Origin: Serratia fonticola
Lineage (GTDB): Bacteria > Pseudomonadota > Gammaproteobacteria > Enterobacterales > Enterobacteriaceae
Direction: 5' to 3'
Length of the DNA: 64,000 nt
Assembly (NCBI RefSeq): GCF_006715025.1
Contig: NZ_VFMK01000001.1
Coordinates: 1,116,001 to 1,180,000, forward strand
Under the pieces are notes generated by a model. That model was given only the letters and a program-made list of their open reading frames with translations. It was not told the DNA's origin and did no database searches. This document shows positions 63,201-64,000 of this stretch, piece after piece. Position 1 is the stretch's first letter, and the number at the start of each line of letters is the position of its first letter. The position numbers and the translations under genes are program-made.

Positions 63201-63427
63201 GAAGGGGCCCTTAGCTCATCAAAGTCAATGTCCCCACCCTCTGGCAAGCCTTGCGCGGGGATAATCGGTTTAGCTTACGCCAAATGGCGATAAATTCAGA
63301 TGGCGTTGCGTTATTAAGCACAAAATCTTCGGCACACAGCACGCCATGTTCTTGCAAGAGTATCGGTCATTGCCGGTCAATTGCACGGCCCCGATAGGCA
63401 GAAAACAGAGGGGGCCGAGAGAGAGCA

Positions 63428-64000
63428 TTACGGATGATTCAAAAGGTGTTTTGACCCCAGATGGCGCCAATGGATTTGGCCTGGCAATTGCAACACTGTC
63501 TGTTCGAGCGCGCGCTCTTCAATCAGAGCGGTCATCATGTCAAAACTGTGTTGCGCCAGGCCGCGGCAGTCCTGCGCCACGGTGTCAATCTTCAACGTCA
63601 TGCTATCAAACAGATAGTGATCGTCGAAGCTGCACAGATGGATATCACTCTCCATTAACTGGTGCTGGTTCAGGTAGCGTAATACGCCCTCCAGCAGACC
63701 GCAGGCTGCGGTAAATAACGCTTTTGGTGGGCGTCCAAGCTGTGCGCACAACTGGGCGATCATTTCGTAACCAGAGCTTGGGTGATAGTTGCCGTTGATG
63801 AGCCATTCTGGATTACAGGCTACACCGGCCCGCTCTAACCCAAGCTGGAAACCTGCCAAGCGATCCCGTGTGGGGGAGAGGCGCGGTTGCCCGCCGAGAA
63901 AGTAGAATTCTTGCGGATGCTGGCGTGCCACGGTTTCCACCAACGTTGCGGTCGGCGTGATGGAATCGGTGATCACCAGCGGTAAGGTGGAACCGGGGAT
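63428..64000 (-). CDS. scrR: Sucrose operon repressor ScrR (LacI family), N-terminal part outside the window
   Basis: C-terminal ~190 residues of a LacI/GalR-type repressor; the frame remains open to base 64000 (reads IPGSTLPLVITDSITPTA), so the DNA-binding domain lies beyond the window. The effector domain matches ScrR of enteric sucrose operons: FYFLGGQPRLSPTRDRLAGF, NGNYHPSSGYEM, PPKALFTAACGLLEGVLRYL and SFDDHYLFDSM. It would repress scr genes in response to fructose or fructose phosphate, so a sucrose PTS locus is expected just beyond 64000. Confidence 0.88.
   Translation of the reverse strand: MPGSTLPLVITDSITPTATLVETVARQHPQEFYFLGGQPRLSPTRDRLAGFQLGLERAGVACNPEWLINGNYHPSSGYEMIAQLCAQLGRPPKALFTAACGLLEGVLRYLNQHQLMESDIHLCSFDDHYLFDSMTLKIDTVAQDCRGLAQHSFDMMTALIEERALEQTVLQLPGQIHWRHLGSKHLLNHP

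Noticed and set aside
63379..63419. CGGCCCC/GGGGCCG inverted repeat downstream of scrR as a terminator
   Set aside because: The loop is long (about 18 bases) and no T-tract follows on the minus strand, so termination cannot be claimed.

Overview
The window looks like chromosome of an enterobacterium close to Serratia. The conserved backbone follows the Escherichia coli order around tolC-parE-parC and around yqhD-yghB-metC-exbBD. Products are full length and closely related to the enteric proteins. ExbB carries the long N-terminal signal/periplasmic extension known from Serratia, and several intergenic gaps hold ERIC elements or their remnants. The genus is an inference; no rRNA or tRNA gene was seen.

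Layout. 1-9.0 kb: ygiF (cut by the window edge), glnE, a tandem hairpin/spacer repeat array, hldE, an ERIC element, yjeH, ubiK and the FMN-riboswitch-controlled ribB. 9.1-12.7 kb: zupT, ygiD and ygiBC. 13.0-19.3 kb: an anaerobic glycerol/dihydroxyacetone block, gldA-dhaKLM with dhaR convergent. 19.4-30.4 kb: tolC, then nudF-yqiB-cpdA-yqiA-parE, a LysR gene, mdaB-ygiN and parC. 30.6-33.0 kb: plsC and ftsP. 33.0-40.5 kb: a nucleoside island made of xapR/xapAB followed by a yegU-permease-yegV operon with a divergent yegW-type regulator; the permease is of the cytosine/purine (NCS1) type. 40.6-44.2 kb: ygiQ and emtA, with a structured insertion element between them. 44.3-51.2 kb: a sugar cluster (ROK regulator, large DUF5107/TPR protein, sugar porter, aldose epimerase). 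51.2-57.7 kb: dkgA, an extra zinc alcohol dehydrogenase, yqhD, yqhC, and a divergent oxidoreductase/LysR pair. 57.7-61.7 kb: yghB, metC and exbBD, with candidate MetJ and Fur operators between metC and exbB. 61.7-64 kb: a second copy of the structured element, a shikimate-dehydrogenase-like gene and the C-terminal part of scrR.

The most interesting observation is a repeated element of about 630 bp at 42786-43419 and 61725-62351. Both copies share a nearly identical 369-bp core that can fold into at least seven consecutive hairpins. Both lie between convergent genes, and both are bracketed by direct copies of the local transcription terminator hairpin (a different sequence at each locus). In both cases the U-tract survives only next to the downstream copy. 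This suggests a non-autonomous element that inserts between a terminator hairpin and its U-tract, duplicates the hairpin, and is placed where read-through from the upstream gene would transcribe it. Other points of interest are the hairpin/spacer array upstream of hldE, paired CCAAT-N6-CCAATG sites in front of the yegU operon, a 17-bp perfect inverted repeat upstream of gldA, and a series of internally deleted ERIC elements.
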